The notes beneath the pieces are model-generated. The model ran no database searches and was not told the origin of the DNA. It saw only the letters and a list, made by a program, of their open reading frames with translations. The translations under genes were made by a program, and so were the position numbers. Below, piece after piece: positions 40,501 through 52,700 of a stretch of 64,000 nt of DNA (position 1 is its first letter; every line of letters starts with the position of its first letter). The stretch spans positions 1,984,001-2,048,000 of the forward strand of contig HG738138.1 of assembly GCA_000499405.2 (NCBI GenBank), written 5' to 3'. Origin of the DNA: Onchocerca volvulus (lineage: Eukaryota > Nematoda > Chromadorea > Rhabditida > Onchocercidae).

Positions 40501-43500
40501 TCTTTCACTGTTATTGATAGCTTCTTCTCGTTCATGTTCGGCTTTAATTCGTTCTTTTCTTTCCTTCTCGCTATTGTCTTTCATAGCTTTCAAATCTACA
40601 TCAAAACTGAAAAATCCCGTACTGGTTGCCAAAAAAAAGAAGAAAAAAAAAGAAGAAAAAAAGAAAGAAAAAAAAAAGCAAAACAACACACTTTTCACAC
40701 AAAACTAACTCACATTCAGAATATTCATTAACAATATACCATGCACATACTTCTTGTATTTCTTTTCTAGTGCATCATTCTTTGCCCTCAGATCTTTTAG
40801 TTCATTTTCAACATCCTTTAATTGTTGCACTGCTTTCTGAGCTCTTAAACGTTGCACTGAATCACTTTCCTTCAAAGTTGCAACTTCTTTCTGCAGTTCT
40901 ATTGTCTGAAAAAAAAAAGGAAAGCATTAAGAAACAGAAAAAAACATCTTTTTTTAAAAACTATTTAGAATTGTAAAACTCACTGAAAAATCACTAGTAA
41001 GTAGTCCGGATAGATAATGTATAGATAATATATCAACCACATAAAATGAACATCAAATAATTAACCTTGGCATCTACGTATACACTCTGATCGAGACGTG
41101 AATGAGATGAACATGATGAAGACATTCGTGAATCTTCTTTTGAATCTAAAATTTTGAGCTTCGAATTCCGAATTTTTAGAAAGACGTTTTTTTCAAATTT
41201 ACTATAAGTGAAAAATATATGGCTCACCGTGAAAACGCTGTTGTAGTACTAGTACTTGCTTCTCAGTCTGAAGACGATGTTCCACTTCTCGTTCTAGTGC
41301 ATCATTCATTGACTGCGCATTTCCACGCTCAACAGCTAACATCTGTTCTAGTTCCACAATACGTGCTTCCAGGCGGTTCTTTGCTATTCGCAACTCTTGG
41401 ATTTTATTTTCTTTTTCATCCAATTTCTGCTCCCATTCACGATTTTCACGATCACTTCTAAAAAATTTGATGTTCACTGCTGAAGACACTAAAATTACTG
41501 TTCTTTGAGAACCATTAAGCAATTCAATTAAAAAATGAAAGACCTTGTTGCTGCCAAAAGTGGCGACACGCGAATGTAAAGACGCCACCAAGGCCATTCA
41601 CGCACTTTTCCATAAGCACGACCATTCCTTTGTATGCAACGTATAGCAATTTCTTGTACACGCCGTTTAGCTAACCATTTCACGGCTAGATATTTGCGAC
41701 AGATTTGTTGGAAGTGTTCAATAAGACCACTCAAACAAAATTCACGACGTTCTTCCAATTCATCCAATAAATCGCTACGCAGAAGAACCTGATACATTCA
41801 CTGGCTATCTGATATATTAAATTTTTTACTGACATAGTCACAAGCCAATGTCTTCACTGGTATCAGCTAAAACAGTCATCAGTTCATCTCTTCTATCAGT
41901 TAATAGTGTTAAAGAAAAAGTATACAGATTAGTTTGTGTACACTGTCAAAGTACCAATGTTAGTACAAAAATTCTGCTAAAATCTTTAATTACCTGGCTT
42001 AAGCCCAATCGATATCGATGCGAAAATGCACCTAGTTCTTCCAATATTTTACCAGAGATAGCTCGATCATCCATATATTCGCTTGAAATATTCTGCTCCT
42101 TCAGCAGGCATTGGAAACGACATCGAAAATATTTGTAAGGTATTTGTTCCGGAAAACCTGGAAATAAGAAAAATAACAACGTTAAAGTCATCTCTACATT
42201 AAACATAATTTCTCTATTTTAATTTTCAGAGTCATATTTTAATAAACCGGTGAAAAGTTTTCTACAAAGTCGTCAAATTTAAAGAAAATTAGAGAGCAAA
42301 ATATTTAAGAAAAAAGATGAAGAGGTCCATACATGATTTAGAAAAATCATCCTATATTAATGAAATATTTAAACATTTCAAGTACGAACATATCATAATA
42401 TACCCTGGCTTGCAGCACGAGCTGAATTCACTAACGAGAAACAGCGCAGCTGATTTCGGACATATTGTATATTCAGAAGCTCATCAGGCCGCATATGCAT
42501 ATCAACTGCAGATAATGGTCGTATACAATGCACAAAATGAAGGCCGGTGGTTCTTTTGATACATGACGCGATATAATCCTGTAATTCATTTAAATATATT
42601 TTCATTCACACGTATCAGGTAATCTCTTTTTCGATTAATTGACCTTGCAACATACTTTACTCGAAAATCAAGATCGGTAAGTACTGACGTGACAACTGGT
42701 TACCAAAGAAGCGTTAAACACAAATCTTTTAGAACTTATCAGAAAAATTAGGTCTAAATTAAAATTAGTAAATGTGAAATAAGATTAGTAAAACAAAAAA
42801 ATACCAGCTGAAAACAAAAATCAGCAAAAAATCCAGAAATCACACGCATACCAGCAGCATCAAGCTTAATTGTTTGTGTTGCTTTCCGCATTTTCAACGT
42901 TTTATTGTCAGCCATAGGGCTAACAATCGATGAAAACATAGTTGCAACTGTTAAGCTAAATAAAGATGATATTTGCATATATACACGTAAAATCAAAAGG
43001 ATCCGAACGAACAAGTTCCTCGGTCTCTCAATGTTTATCTTCCACACATAATTTCAGATCATGGAATTCTCTGAAGTGAATCAAAAATATAGTTCAGAAT
43101 GGGGATTCAAACCATTTGACAAATAAACTCCTTTCTGAACACCAAAAATATAAAGAAAAGTTAACTTGATGGGTAAATATCGGTATGACTAATGTAGGCT
43201 TCATCATCTTTTTTTTTTGTTTTCTAAATCCTTTACTCATACTTCTCTGTTTCAATAATGAAATATGAGTTCCATTTACTGTTCTAGCTTTACAATATTC
43301 AAACGAATACTTACTTATTCGAAGTGCACAGTAGAGAAGTAAGGGAGGAATCGGTATAATCAGACTGGGCAGCTTTTACCCAGCCTTGAACATTATATGT
43401 AACAGAACTGCTACCAAGGCCGTGCCGTAGTACGAATGTTAGCGGATTTGTACCTCGACGAATCAAGTCTAAAAAGGGGAAAAAAAATTATTACCTACCG

Positions 43501-46500
43501 TTTTTCAGCGCTCAAGAAATGAAACTTACGTGAATCGGCCAGGTGCACGAAGATTCTCTCTAGGAAAGAATCGTCTGTCGCTGCCGGAAACAGTGCTTCC
43601 TCATCTAAAATACACATCAGACCACGTTTTTCCGTACTTCGCAGTTCAATATCAACACAGTTAGCCTAAAATAATGCATATGTTTTCAGATGACAAGAAA
43701 CTTACTGTACCACAAATTCGTCTATTCAACTTAAAACGATAGAAGATTTTAGATCAGATGGGATGATCTCATGACGAGTATCGCCATGATGACAGTAGTG
43801 TACGGCTATGACATATATATACTTGCACTGTGGTTCATGATTTAATTGATCAAAGCCTACACTACTATAGCAAAAACAAAAATCAGGCCTCAGTTAATTT
43901 ATTAAATAAAATTTTTTAAAATTTAATTTCATAAATTAATGCTTCACCACACAACAAATTACCAGTTGTTGTCTTTGATCAATTAACCGACAAATTTCGT
44001 GCGGAGAACTTTGGGTTTGCTCAACATCAGCTTCCACCTGTTCTCGTTTGTACATTTCCAAAGGCTCATTAAAGCATATATCGTGGTAGAGCTCCGCAAA
44101 TCGTTCATTAACATAATTGTATAACAAATCATTGAGGCCACGAGGATGAACTGAATCCTGAAAAGTCTCCTGATGGAACCAAATGATGAACGTCGGTACC
44201 AAAATAATTTTCTAACTTTCAAATATAAACTAGACAAAGTTTTTTTCTCCTTTTTTTTCAGTTCAAACACTATATAATGACTTTAAACAATAAATGGAAA
44301 TTTAACTCTACCGGGCTGAATGACCCAAATTCGCTTCCAGGATAATCGACAATGGTAATAGTAGATGATGACGCTGAACCACCTTCTCCTAAACGACGAT
44401 TCAATAAACGAACAATGCCATCAAACAGTTCGTTGTATAAGCAAGCAATAAATCGATTCAATGCTTCTTGTCCAGTCTGATTACGTGTCGATAACGAAAA
44501 TCGGCTAAAAGCAAGTCGGAGTAGTACTCATCTTCAATACCATTTATATTTGTGGTAATATTTAATAAAATTAAATTGAAAAATACGGTTTTTTCTCCAT
44601 ACTTCTATGGTGTGTAAGATCATTGTATATGTCATTACTTCTATATAAGAAATACTTATTTTAGTTATCAGCAATAATCAAATTAAACTTGGAATAAATA
44701 TTTACGGATATAAAACGAGTTCAGTAGTATATAACGGTCGCCTATAAAGCACTGAGAAATAGATGTATAAACCCATTTATAATACCTAACAGGATTATTG
44801 GATGTAGTCTGTGAAAGATTTTTACGGAAAACAGCTGAAGTAAGCTGTTCCATTTCTAATCCCAGTAATGAGGCAGCTTGTTGAGCATGCTGCATATGTA
44901 TAAATTGAGATCTTGGCGCATCACTTTGTGTAGCTTCAGCACACATCAGATGTAGAATTGCAGAAAGAACAGATATGATTGCAGCTTTCTCTTTTTCGGT
45001 AAAACCCAATTCCGTGAATGAATCCAATAATTTTAACCAATTCTACAAAAAAGGAATGATGAAGAGAATTAGATTCTACCTTTCAAATTTTTTGAGCTCT
45101 TTAGAAAAAATTTTCACATGCCGAATATATTGGCCAAAAAATTTCAGATATTTTCCAAATCTGAAGATAGCCTAACAGATTTAGAAATATGGAATTGTAA
45201 CACGGAAAAGACAACTAATTAACTATGACAGCATTGAACATGAAGTACTTTTCGAGAGTCAACAAACGAGCCATCGCTTTTTTGTTTGAATGCTGCTAAT
45301 ATTTCTGAGGCAGCTCCTTCCAAAAAATAACGTATTACATGAAATACCCTTCCATCAGTGATACAGCGACCGACCCGAGTTTTTTCCAATAAAAATGTCT
45401 GTATAGAAGCACTCCTAAAAATATACCACATATCGCACATGCAACTAGAGAGCGTATGTTCTCATGAAAAAATGAATCGAACTGTTATCAAAAGTACGAT
45501 AAAAAATAACACTGCTTCCATGTAACAGAATGTTCATGCAGAAACAATATATTCTGTGTAATCCTACCTTAGCTATGATAAGAGACATGAGAATGGGAAC
45601 CAATAACCTTTGGAATGCACAACATAGCATACTAAACTGTGGCAAAAAGCCTTAAACTATCATTACTTTCCAAACTAAGGCTGAAACCGATATACAGATG
45701 TTTTGGATAAGATAAATTTGTAGTAAACTTTAAAGGATTTCAACAGGTAAATTAAGATTACCTTAATGATGCCACAGTATCAAATGAGAGCGAAAACATT
45801 ATTAAAAATCGAGTTGAATTCTCACTACTTTTCGTTTTACAGTTACCGAACGATTCCAAAACAAAAAGAGCCGATGATATTGTATCATCTGAACAGACTT
45901 TATACAGAATACAAATTGGACATTTTGAAAAATTGGCAAATTTTATAAAAAAAAAAACATCATCCAATTTCTCAAGCTTTAAAGAATAATATGGAATCGT
46001 TACAACAATTATAAATTCCTAACGGCAATTCTCAAGTTCATGATTTCTGATTCTACTTTGTTTCCTTCGTAGTTTTATGCCTCTGTAGTATAGAAATATT
46101 GCTGGATTTTACACTAACTACTAGTTTCAGGGCATTTGAAATTAAAACACTGAGTCAAAAAAGTAAAATTAATTTCCACCATATTATAAACTTACACGAT
46201 AGGGCTTTAGTCCAACCAGCTACTTCGCAAAAATAACGACATATATTTCGCAGCTGCATCGTTTTTCCACTACCAGATGTTCCCGACAATACAATACACT
46301 GGTTTCTTCCAGACATTTGTAAGGCCCTTTGAAGAAATTAGATTAAGGCATTACCAAACATGACAGAAGATGAATATAAGAATCTTAAATTCTTATATTA
46401 ACAGACAATAAACATGATATTTCATTATGGAATTCACATGATACGGAAGATCTTACCTGTAAGCCTGCTGTGCAGAAGAATATATATGCGGTGGAATCTG

Positions 46501-48960
46501 CTGTCGTCTGCAACCTTTGAAAAGAGAAACTGTTGTTGCTGTCTTTGGACTTTCAGTTGCCAAGCATATCATATTTCGTGGACCAAGGTATGTGTAAAAC
46601 AAATTACTACCATAACGTTGACGAAGTACATGCAGTACACTCGTTTCATTTATATAGCGTAAACTAGAACAAAAAAATTAGAGAGCGGATTATGTGCCAT
46701 GCAGAAGGTCAAACTATAGAAGGAATTCCACTTCTTTTTCAATAAGTTTATTTCAGTATAAATAAATCATCTGAATAAATCCGTCGCATCAAACTTCATT
46801 TTTCTCAAAGCAACGAATCTATTCCGACAATTTATTCAAATTAATATAAGTTTATTTGAATGTTGATTGATTAAATGCTCATAAAAGAGAAAAAAGCAGC
46901 GACCTGATAAGATCCTTAACGCGATCTAAACTTGATGGATTTGCTTTGTCAACATCAGTCACATCAACATCCATTTCCAAATCCATCACTTTTATTCTCA
47001 TCCTTCCATCTGGCAATGTTTCTAGCAAACGCGCGAGCGTAAAACCGTTTTTATGAATCAACCAGCATCGTTCCTCTTCTGGCGTGTCCTATGCCATTAA
47101 ACTGCTATTATAAGTTAAAGTTTTCCATATTTCATTCTATTCCTCCGCTACTTCATTTCCAAAATTTCATTTAAAACTGATAATTTTTCCAACAAAATTA
47201 CCGCATTAGCTTGATATTTCGGAGTTGCTGGAAGCACCAGTGAATCACCAATAACAGAACGATCCAACTCATTCCGCTCGCATAATTCAGCTAATTCCGG
47301 TGCAGCTCTTACCGTCAGCTCAACAGATGGTCCACAGCGCTGCAATAATAGCTGTTAGCAGACTGTGTTTAGTTAAAATCACCACTAAATATCTTTGCAA
47401 CAATCTTCTATACCATCCGATCATCCAGTAAAACAAAGTATATTGGCTATGACTATATAAATAGAAGTATATGAGACGACCATACATATGCAACATCCTT
47501 ATCCGATAACAAAAATTTTAAAACCACCATTAACTCAACAATCACTTATCTCTAGTTAACTATACTAATATATTATCACCAGCTAGAATACCATCAAAAT
47601 TTCTAGCTAATGATAATCTATAGTCAACAACAGTATAGTTAACTAGAATAAGCAAATTTTGAGTCAATGGCAGTTTTGAATTTTTGATGATCTGATAAGA
47701 TCTATGTAATATATATATATATATGGTGACAGTACAACAAGAAGTTATGAAAAATATTTAAGAGTTATTTGCAGTCTTTCTTTTGGAATGTTTATAGTGA
47801 TCTTTTTAACTAATGTAATGTGAACTGAAAGATCGTGTGTCTTACAAACAGAAATTAATAACTAAGCATGAAGCGGTACAGAAAAGACAGGACGGGAGAA
47901 AATATAGAATGATGGAGGTCATTCTTAATTTCATTTTTCATATTTTATAATTGCTCATTAATTTTTGTATTAATTAGACTGTAGTATAATCTAATTTTCA
48001 ATTCCACTAAAAGTATTATTGGATTGGAGAAGATACATTTATTTTAAAGGAATTTTGCAAAATTAGATCGAAAGAAAAAAACGGAGAAATCATTGTAATT
48101 TCATTACATTTATTTCATAAGAATATGCATCGATCAAACTGAATAATTGAGAAAATTTTGGAATTAAATCCAAATGCATCTATTTTTATGGGGTTTACTA
48201 AAAAAAGCTTTTACTAAATCATTCTGTTTAAATACTAGCTGATTAAACTGGTGATGGTTCAATACTATAAGTACATTAAATATCAAGAGATATTGTGAAA
48301 AGGGAGAAAGAAAGTAATAAAAACCTCCATAAGGGTTGATAAATCGTTCCGACTTAATACGTCGATTGAGGTACCATTGATTCGTAGCAACTGGTCACCC
48401 GGTAGTAATCCATATCGAATATCGTTTGGTCGCGGTGGACCATCCCGAAACTTCACGGGTTCCACAAAGGCAACAGCATGCAATTTTCCTTGTTTGTCAG
48501 GAATCTGCGTACGTCGTACTATGAAATCAAAGTCACCTGAAAAAAAAAATGATCATTTTAAAGTCTTCTTATGGATTAATGTGAATGAATCTTTTAAATT
48601 CTAAAAAGAGAAGGATTATGAAAAATTCTCGATAAAAATTTCTCGAGTCAAACCATCAACTATTTAAATTATACTTACCAGAAATATTTCTATATAATGT
48701 CACAGTTCTAATATTGACCTGCACTGGTGCTAGTGCTGGAAGCGATAATTTTGGCAAATTCTGAAAACCAATAACTTGATTTAATCATTAAATTTGAGAA
48801 TTTTAAGATTTTATAGGATATATTATCCGAAAATTCGAATTTAAAAAACAAAAACAAGTCAAATAAATTAATTCTAATAATAAAATAATGCATAATGTTT
48901 GCATACCTTCAGAGCATAGAAAGAGGAAGGAGAGGAAATGGCGACAACTGCATCAGCCAT
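37558..48960 (-). CDS. Myo18: Class XVIII unconventional myosin with N-terminal PDZ domain
   Basis: Thirty exons join in phase, giving about 1,650 residues. 5' ends and 3' ends: 48960-48907, 48760-48679, 48536-48325, 47339-47202, 47088-46904, 46663-46457, 46326-46196, 45897-45762, 45414-45249, 45042-44786, 44504-44312, 44157-43963, 43665-43530, 43468-43315, 42955-42805, 42578-42404, 42157-41994, 41788-41544, 41457-41228, 41145-41066, 40905-40751, 40606-40483, 40238-40083, 40006-39848, 39772-39660, 39544-39325 (or 39337), 39087-38899, 38709-38530, 38299-38114, 37743-37558. A PDZ domain (about 28-113, with YGLLPGDQLLRING) precedes the motor (about 160-910): P-loop GTSGSGKT (308-315), SSENSTRF as switch I, SASIQTFLLEK, GLMCILDEEALFP, HFVHCIRP. 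An IQ-like segment and WPWWRLY precede a coiled coil to about 1,630. PDZ plus motor plus coiled coil defines class XVIII, an actin-linked scaffold; switch II reads DYPGSE, suggesting weak ATPase. The tail ends acidic. Confidence 0.93.
47493..47703. repeat. Foldback (long inverted repeat) element in myosin intron 3
   Basis: The arms of about 55-60 bases, near 47508-47566 and 47632-47690, are complementary with few mismatches. The innermost 15 bases, CTAGTTAACTATACT at 47552-47566 and its complement at 47632-47646, are perfect. The spacer folds again: ATTATCA-NN-AGCTAGAA pairs with TTCTAGCT-NN-TGATAAT. Complementarity continues more weakly to about 47493 and 47703, where a TA microsatellite begins. 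It resembles a small non-autonomous foldback/MITE or a long hairpin RNA locus. No target-site duplication could be fixed. Confidence 0.7.
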
Positions 48961-49735
48961 ACTGCCTGAACAATTCCTCCAACTCGCTATAAAATAAAAA
49001 GAATTCTTCAAATCGTTCGAAGGAACGATTTATATAATTCTTTTTTGCTTTTATTTCTGTTGACCTGAAAGAATGGATTCAAGATACGAGAATTCCAAGT
49101 TCTAGGAAGGATTTGCCAGATGTAAGTATCAAATTCTTGACATTTGTAATTAAATTTTGCTACCTCATGCTCTTGTCCTAGATTTTACAGATATGTTCTC
49201 GGACAAATTACATACATCATTTCTTACATCTCTGTCTTCAACTTTATGTAATCTTCAAGTGTGAAAAGTAGCCAACTTGTAACCTGAATTTTAAACCTGT
49301 AACCTGAGTTTTGAAAGTTATCTGGACCAAACCCTGCAAATCTTAACAAATATCTCAACGTCACCATCATAATCGCAATTGGCATAATGGCACGGGACCA
49401 TCTGCATGCATGCAGCAGTCCAGTTATGCGACCCGGAGTGGGTGATGGTTTTGGTTTTCACAATTAATTGAAATTCGTTTGGGTCATTAAGTCACACACG
49501 TGTCATTCATTATTGTCTCAATTTTGGCTTATCTTTTCCTCTTTCACAAATTCTTCATATCTTTTTCGATCATTCATTTTTTTTTCAAATTATCCTATCG
49601 AAGTTCAATTACTTTTTGATATTTTCATCTGAAACAAAGAAATTACATGGCCAATAATTGGCTAATTCTATCAAAAATTCAAAATTTTCGCAATATTTCT
49701 ATGTAATTTATAAAAAGAAAGAAAATTTATTGTAG
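48961..49735. promoter_or_regulatory. Shared divergent promoter region of myosin XVIII and USO1
   Basis: The start codons of the two genes point away from each other, separated by 775 bases. On the myosin side, an acceptor-like TTTTATAG ends at 48987, 26 bases upstream of the ATG, consistent with a trans-splice site or 5' UTR intron. On the USO1 side, TTGTAG ends directly before the ATG at 49736. The middle holds a perfect 14-base palindrome, CTGCATGCATGCAG, at 49402-49415 and a locally G+C-richer stretch to about 49455. These are candidate elements; no factor is assigned. Confidence 0.55.
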
Positions 49736-52700
49736 ATGGCATTCTTAACGAATTTATTTGGTGGTCAAACGAATGGTACACTTGAAACGGATAATGCTAC
49801 AGAAATTGTGGAAAATCTCATTGAAAGAGTGGAAACATCGGCAGTTCCTGAGGATCGACGAGATGCCTTAAAAGCATTACGATCACTTGCTAAAGTTAGG
49901 ATCATTTTCATTTAAATTTTAATTAATCAATAGTAATAGAAAGAATTATGCAGATTACCAGTGGGATCGTTAAAATTTAATAGTAGAAAAATAGAATTTG
50001 AAAGATTAGAATTGTTAGCGTGAAATATAACATATTAGTATGAAAATGCTGACAAAGAAATAAATTTATTAGGAAATGTCACTAGCAGATTCGTAAATTG
50101 TGTAAACATATTAAACAACATCATGAACCAATAATTATGGGTGAAAAAATTTTTTTCGAATACGAATTTTTTTACAGTAATGAATCATCATGGAAGAAGA
50201 AATTACATAAAGTTTCTATGAATATATCTGAGAATAATGGGATGTAATGAAATATTGCAATAATAGAATTCTACCGATAAATTTAACGAATTCAATTGTT
50301 ATTAATCTAATATAAAAGAAAAAAAATAATTTGTGGATCAGTAAAAAGTAAAAAATTAGAAAGTACGATTGCCAGTTGCTACCAGAGGTATGAATATCTA
50401 CATGGAAATTCTGGAGAAAGAAGGGAGGAGTTCGGAGATCGTATCCATCGTTCTTGAGATACTAGTAGCAGTGCTATGCGACGATGAGTCTCCCGATGAA
50501 GGTAAGGATAAATTATTATGCTTTATTTTGGTGTAAATTATCTATTTTCTTTAGTATAAAAAGTCAGTTGAAGAAAAAAAAATCAATTTTAAGGACAAGA
50601 TGAAATTGGTGAAAGACTTGCGGAAATAATAGTTCGGAGAAAGACATTTATTACATCGATCATGGCACTTGTTGAATCATACGAATTCGCTGTTAGAAGG
50701 TATGCTTTTTTTTATTTTCATGAAGATCATTGGAGTTATTTCAGGAACGTTCAGTGCAAGGTAAGGAAGACTAGAAATTTTGTGTAGTTCAATATGAATC
50801 CTTGAAAGAAAGGTCACGGTACTTCCCGTCAAATTATTCATTTAGTATCCTCGGTAATTAAGTTTTCAATTATTTTTCTTACTTTATTTAAGGCACTAAA
50901 GCCATTAAACAATGTTTTCGGTGTGTAACCAGAACTCAAATTTTCATCAGAAGGTTTTTATCTTTTAGAATTTAAGTTTGTGGTTTTCTAAATTTCTGGC
51001 TTTTTTATAATAGAATTTTTTGATATAAGAGCATTCTAAACATATAATTCCATGTTTCAGAGGAGTAATACAATTATTAACAGCACTTTTACGACATCGT
51101 GCTAGTGAAGTACAAACAGCGATTGTTGAAGAACCGATGGGGGTATCTCGCTTAGTGGATTTGCTCCACGATACTAGAGAAGTATTTTATTATTGCTTTA
51201 ATTAATAAAAAATTTTTGATTTGTAGGAAAAACATTCTCTCTCTTTCTCTCCATTTGTAGAGTATTATAAAATTAAACTCAAGTATATCTTGCTTCTTTT
51301 TTTTTTTAAAAATAATTCATAATAGTATAACCCTCAAGACATATGAAAACAAATGAAGTATTGAATTTCTATGTATAAAATTAAACTCAAGTATATCTTG
51401 CTTCTTTTTTTCTTTAATTTAAGATAATTCGTAATAGTACAGTATTAATGATGAGTGAGCTAAGTCGAGCACATCCACAAATCCAACAACTTCTGGCTTA
51501 TGAAAATGCATTTCAACTTCTTTTTGATATAATTGATGTCGAACCCATGGAAAGTAAGTTTTTTTGCGAAAATGCTACTGATATTTCCGGATCACGAATT
51601 GGTTTGTCATATCTTATCCTCCGATTGTTCAGGTATCGTCATCGAAGACTGTCTTTATGTAATTCTCAATCTACTGCGGAAAAATCCAAAGAACCAACAA
51701 CTGTTCCGTGAAGCCAGGTCTTTATTGATTTTACGGAAATCAAAATGCTGATAATAGTTCATTACATATATCACTTTTCGTCACTTTTTTTCTACAAAGG
51801 GAAAGTAGAAAATTCGATATGAGCATCTGGTTGCAATCTGGGAATATATCTTAGAGAATGTGTATATGTATCTTAAAATTTTAATAATATTTAGGTAGCA
51901 TTTGCAGGTAACGAAAAAAATAGGCGAATGAAGGAGAAATTATTTAACTTGAAAAATATGAAAACCTTCGATTTTCAGTCTGATACAACGTTTGGCAATA
52001 TTGTTGAACTGTTTCCTAAATGGCCGGGAAGGTGAAGAAGATTTGCCACAACACGATTATGGATGGCAAAAGCAAAAAATCGCGAATGTGATATTTTTAT
52101 TTCAAGTTGTTCGAAGTTTGATTTCTCCACAAGATAATTCACAGAACAATACACTTGCTGCACAGAAAGCCATTTCACAATCAGGTAAAGATTTGGCATT
52201 TTAATAAAGACCGTTTTTCTGGTACATGTTCTTGTGGCATGCCAAATAAAATTCTCAATGGAATATTGGAAATAACTGAACGAGAAGTGCAATTTATTGG
52301 TAGTATAACTGCATGCTGAATATCAGTATCTCAAAAGAAGAGTGTGATGCCGAATGTTTAATCTTTTCTGTTAATTTGTTTGAATAGGGTGACAGGTACG
52401 GATTCGTTAAACATTGCATGATGTTTTCAGATTCGATTAAATTATTATAGATGAAAACAGCTTCCATTACCCTCAAGTCGTAGTTGGGTTTTTCTTTAAA
52501 AATCTCCCAGCTAGAAATCATTTTTGCACGGTGAGATTAAACTTCGAGGCGTTGCAAATAATTCAAATTTTTCAACATTGAGATATCTATAGTTAAGATT
52601 AAATAATTTGATAACTTCTTGACTCTCAATATGAATAGAACTCCTTTTCCGGAAGCATCGATATTTCTGTAACTTCCTTTTATAATGGTTAAATTCTATG

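Noticed and set aside
42582..42605. Myosin exon 16 extended upstream to include MKIYLNELQ
   Set aside because: An in-frame TGA lies directly before it. The exon starting at 42578 joins in phase to exon 15 ending at 42805, giving the expected motor sequence.
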